In this document: positions 63,455 to 64,000 of the stretch, piece by piece | Layout: every line of letters starts with the position of its first letter | Numbering within the stretch: position 1 is the stretch's first letter | Assembly (NCBI GenBank): GCA_017632345.1 | Contig: JAGBRL010000070.1 | Coordinates: forward strand, 17,036 to 81,035 | DNA from: Paludibacteraceae bacterium | GTDB taxonomy: Bacteria; Bacteroidota; Bacteroidia; Bacteroidales; Paludibacteraceae | DNA: 64,000 nucleotides | Reading direction: 5' to 3' | Notes under the pieces: generated by a model | The model's input: only the letters and a program-made list of their open reading frames with translations | What the model was told of the DNA's origin: nothing | The model's database searches: none | Program-made: the position numbers and the translations under genes

Positions 63455-63586
63455 AATTTATAATTTTAGTTTTACATTATTTTTTATAGTCTCTTTAGGT
63501 CTCACGTGCGCGCTGCCCCATCAGCCGCCCCGCAGTTAAAACCGTTTCGTACATACACCTCCACAGTCTGGAGAATATAAGACAAA

Positions 63587-63594
63587 CAAATGTA
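63587..63594 (-). promoter_or_regulatory. -7 box of the giant adhesin operon
   Basis: On the minus strand TACATTTG, a perfect TAnnTTTG, about 130 bases before the start codon. No clear -33. Confidence 0.4.
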
Positions 63595-63693
63595 TAATAT
63601 ATTTTTCGATTTTTTAACAGGTTTTAACATTTTTTTTGAATAAACAGGCGTTTTTTTGTTAAAATGGCTCAAGCCAGCTATTTGCAATTAATA

Positions 63694-63725
63694 ATTGGGA
63701 AGCAATATTGTCCTATATAATTTTA
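63694..63725 (+). promoter_or_regulatory. Promoter-like element of the 63731-63816 unit
   Basis: ATTG (63694-63697), exactly 20 bases, then TAATTTTA (63718-63725); one mismatch in each element. Confidence 0.4.
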
Positions 63726-63730
63726 TAGTA

Positions 63731-63816
63731 CCTCCACTGGTATGACCAAGGAGGAGATTGGCAATCTGTAGGTTTCTCCATTGTAGAGACGTGGCGCGCT
63801 ACGTCTCTTTTTTTTT
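63731..63816 (+). ncRNA. Candidate structured small RNA or dispersed hairpin element (about 86 nt)
   Basis: From the expected transcription start the segment can fold into three hairpins in series: CCTCC (63731-63735) with GGAGG (63750-63754), GATT (63756-63759) with AATC (63763-63766), and a terminator of 10 bp with loop CGCG (63785-63794 with 63799-63808) followed by nine T. GGAGA (63753-63757) can pair instead with TCTCC (63775-63779), so two folds compete. No gene lies upstream on the plus strand, so the terminator needs another transcript to end. The 'GTAGAGACGT' hairpin type could also be a dispersed palindromic repeat. No known RNA family was recognised. Confidence 0.4.
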
Positions 63817-63846
63817 GTTCTTGTCGCAATTTTTTTAGTCTGCACT

Positions 63847-63878
63847 CTTGTGCAACAATTGCATTTGCCGTATTTTTG
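63847..63878 (+). promoter_or_regulatory. Promoter of the Rpn-family gene
   Basis: CTTG (63847-63850), exactly 20 bases, then TATTTTTG (63871-63878, perfect TAnnTTTG). Leader about 30 bases. Confidence 0.55.
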
Positions 63879-63914
63879 CGCCATATGTTTATGATTTTCA
63901 AATAATTTATAACC

Positions 63915-64000
63915 ATGACAAAGTACGTTAATTTAAAGACCGACTGGGCCTTCAAGAAGCTGATGGGCCAGGAGCCTCAGATGCGTTCGTTCCTGAACAG
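63915..64000 (+). CDS. Rpn-family recombination-promoting nuclease / putative transposase, 3'-truncated by window edge
   Basis: Only the first 28 codons are in view, starting at ATG 63915: 'TKYVNLKTDWAFKKLMGQE' and then 'QMRSFLN'. The 'L.KTD.aFKklfG.e' start is the hallmark of the PD-(D/E)XK Rpn (PDDEXK_2, 'putative transposase') family, which is found in many copies in Bacteroidales genomes and acts as a DNA nuclease linked to recombination. The catalytic region is outside the window. It has its own well-spaced promoter. Confidence 0.7.
   Translation, partial: MTKYVNLKTDWAFKKLMGQEPQMRSFLN

Larger units (their letters stand above)
63455..63914. other. 460-bp intergenic region with adhesin promoter, candidate RNA and Rpn promoter
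   Basis: Holds the minus-strand -7 box (63587-63594), an AT-rich stretch to 63690, a plus-strand promoter-to-terminator unit (63694-63816) and the Rpn promoter (63847-63878). Confidence 0.6.

Noticed and set aside
63455..63914. Insertion sequence end next to the Rpn gene
   Set aside because: No terminal inverted repeat or target duplication could be recognised; only a hairpin with a T-run is present.
63713..63955. 80-codon minus-strand ORF near the right edge
   Set aside because: It overlaps the terminator hairpin and the Rpn start; translation has no protein character.
1..64000. tRNA or rRNA genes
   Set aside because: I looked in the intergenic regions for cloverleaf ends and CCA or GGTTCGA-type motifs and saw none I could support.

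Overview
The window is chromosomal DNA of a Bacteroidota bacterium, most likely an anaerobic, fibre-degrading Bacteroidales. The evidence is: type IX secretion (T9SS) C-terminal sorting domains on several predicted secreted proteins, a PorP/SprF-family protein beside a giant type B T9SS cargo, promoters of the Bacteroidetes form (TTTG, about 20 bp, TAnnTTTG), a serine palmitoyltransferase-like enzyme, a PPi-dependent phosphofructokinase, and the class III (anaerobic) ribonucleotide reductase pair nrdD/nrdG. The exact genus cannot be told from the sequence. Nothing looks like phage or plasmid; the only mobile-type gene is the start of an Rpn-family nuclease/transposase at the right edge.

Layout. 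1-6.2 kb: the end of an RDD membrane protein, a possible small RNA, a MerR regulator with a TRIC-type channel, a T9SS cargo protein, a flippase-like membrane protein and a serine palmitoyltransferase-like enzyme. 6.2-12.3 kb (mostly minus): a gene fragment, a secreted pectate lyase, nrdG, nrdD and ribonuclease Z. 12.3-17.2 kb: OmpA-family porin, ribosomal protein S1 and asnS. 17.2-26.3 kb: secreted GH9 cellulase, a lipid-free Tat-exported aldo/keto reductase fused to DUF1893, an O-methyltransferase/FKBP lipoprotein/flippase cluster, a DegT sugar aminotransferase, and a hemerythrin/LuxR pair. 26.4-33.5 kb (minus): a TPR protein with a degenerate aspartic-protease tail, a tightly coupled TlpA/CcdA/DUF1573 thiol-redox operon that continues into two unrecognised genes, and a second DUF1573 protein. 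33.8-38.8 kb: an M23 peptidase, a broken C69 dipeptidase, an array of nine 32-bp dyad repeats, and an AAA/DUF4143 ATPase. 38.9-44.3 kb: FadL porin, TetR regulator, PPi-PFK, truA. 44.3-63.5 kb (minus): a PorP/SprF-family protein and a 6028-residue SprB-like adhesin that takes up more than a quarter of the window. 63.5-64 kb: a second possible small RNA and the partial Rpn gene.

How the genes fit together. Pectate lyase and GH9 cellulase, both with T9SS-type tails, point to plant cell-wall use. The giant adhesin and its PorP/SprF partner are a type B T9SS cargo and its dedicated outer-membrane partner, as with SprB/SprF in gliding Flavobacteria; whether this organism glides cannot be judged. 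The adhesin has roughly 58 Ig/PKD-like repeats, most with two conserved cysteines, so periplasmic disulfide chemistry may matter; the TlpA/CcdA operon is a candidate source but no link is shown.

The least explained features are the 32-bp dyad array just upstream of a near-consensus promoter for the AAA/DUF4143 gene, two promoter-to-terminator units without a gene (about 80-86 nt each), a C69 peptidase carrying both a nonsense codon and loss of its catalytic cysteine, and a frame switch at the end of the short DUF1573 gene.
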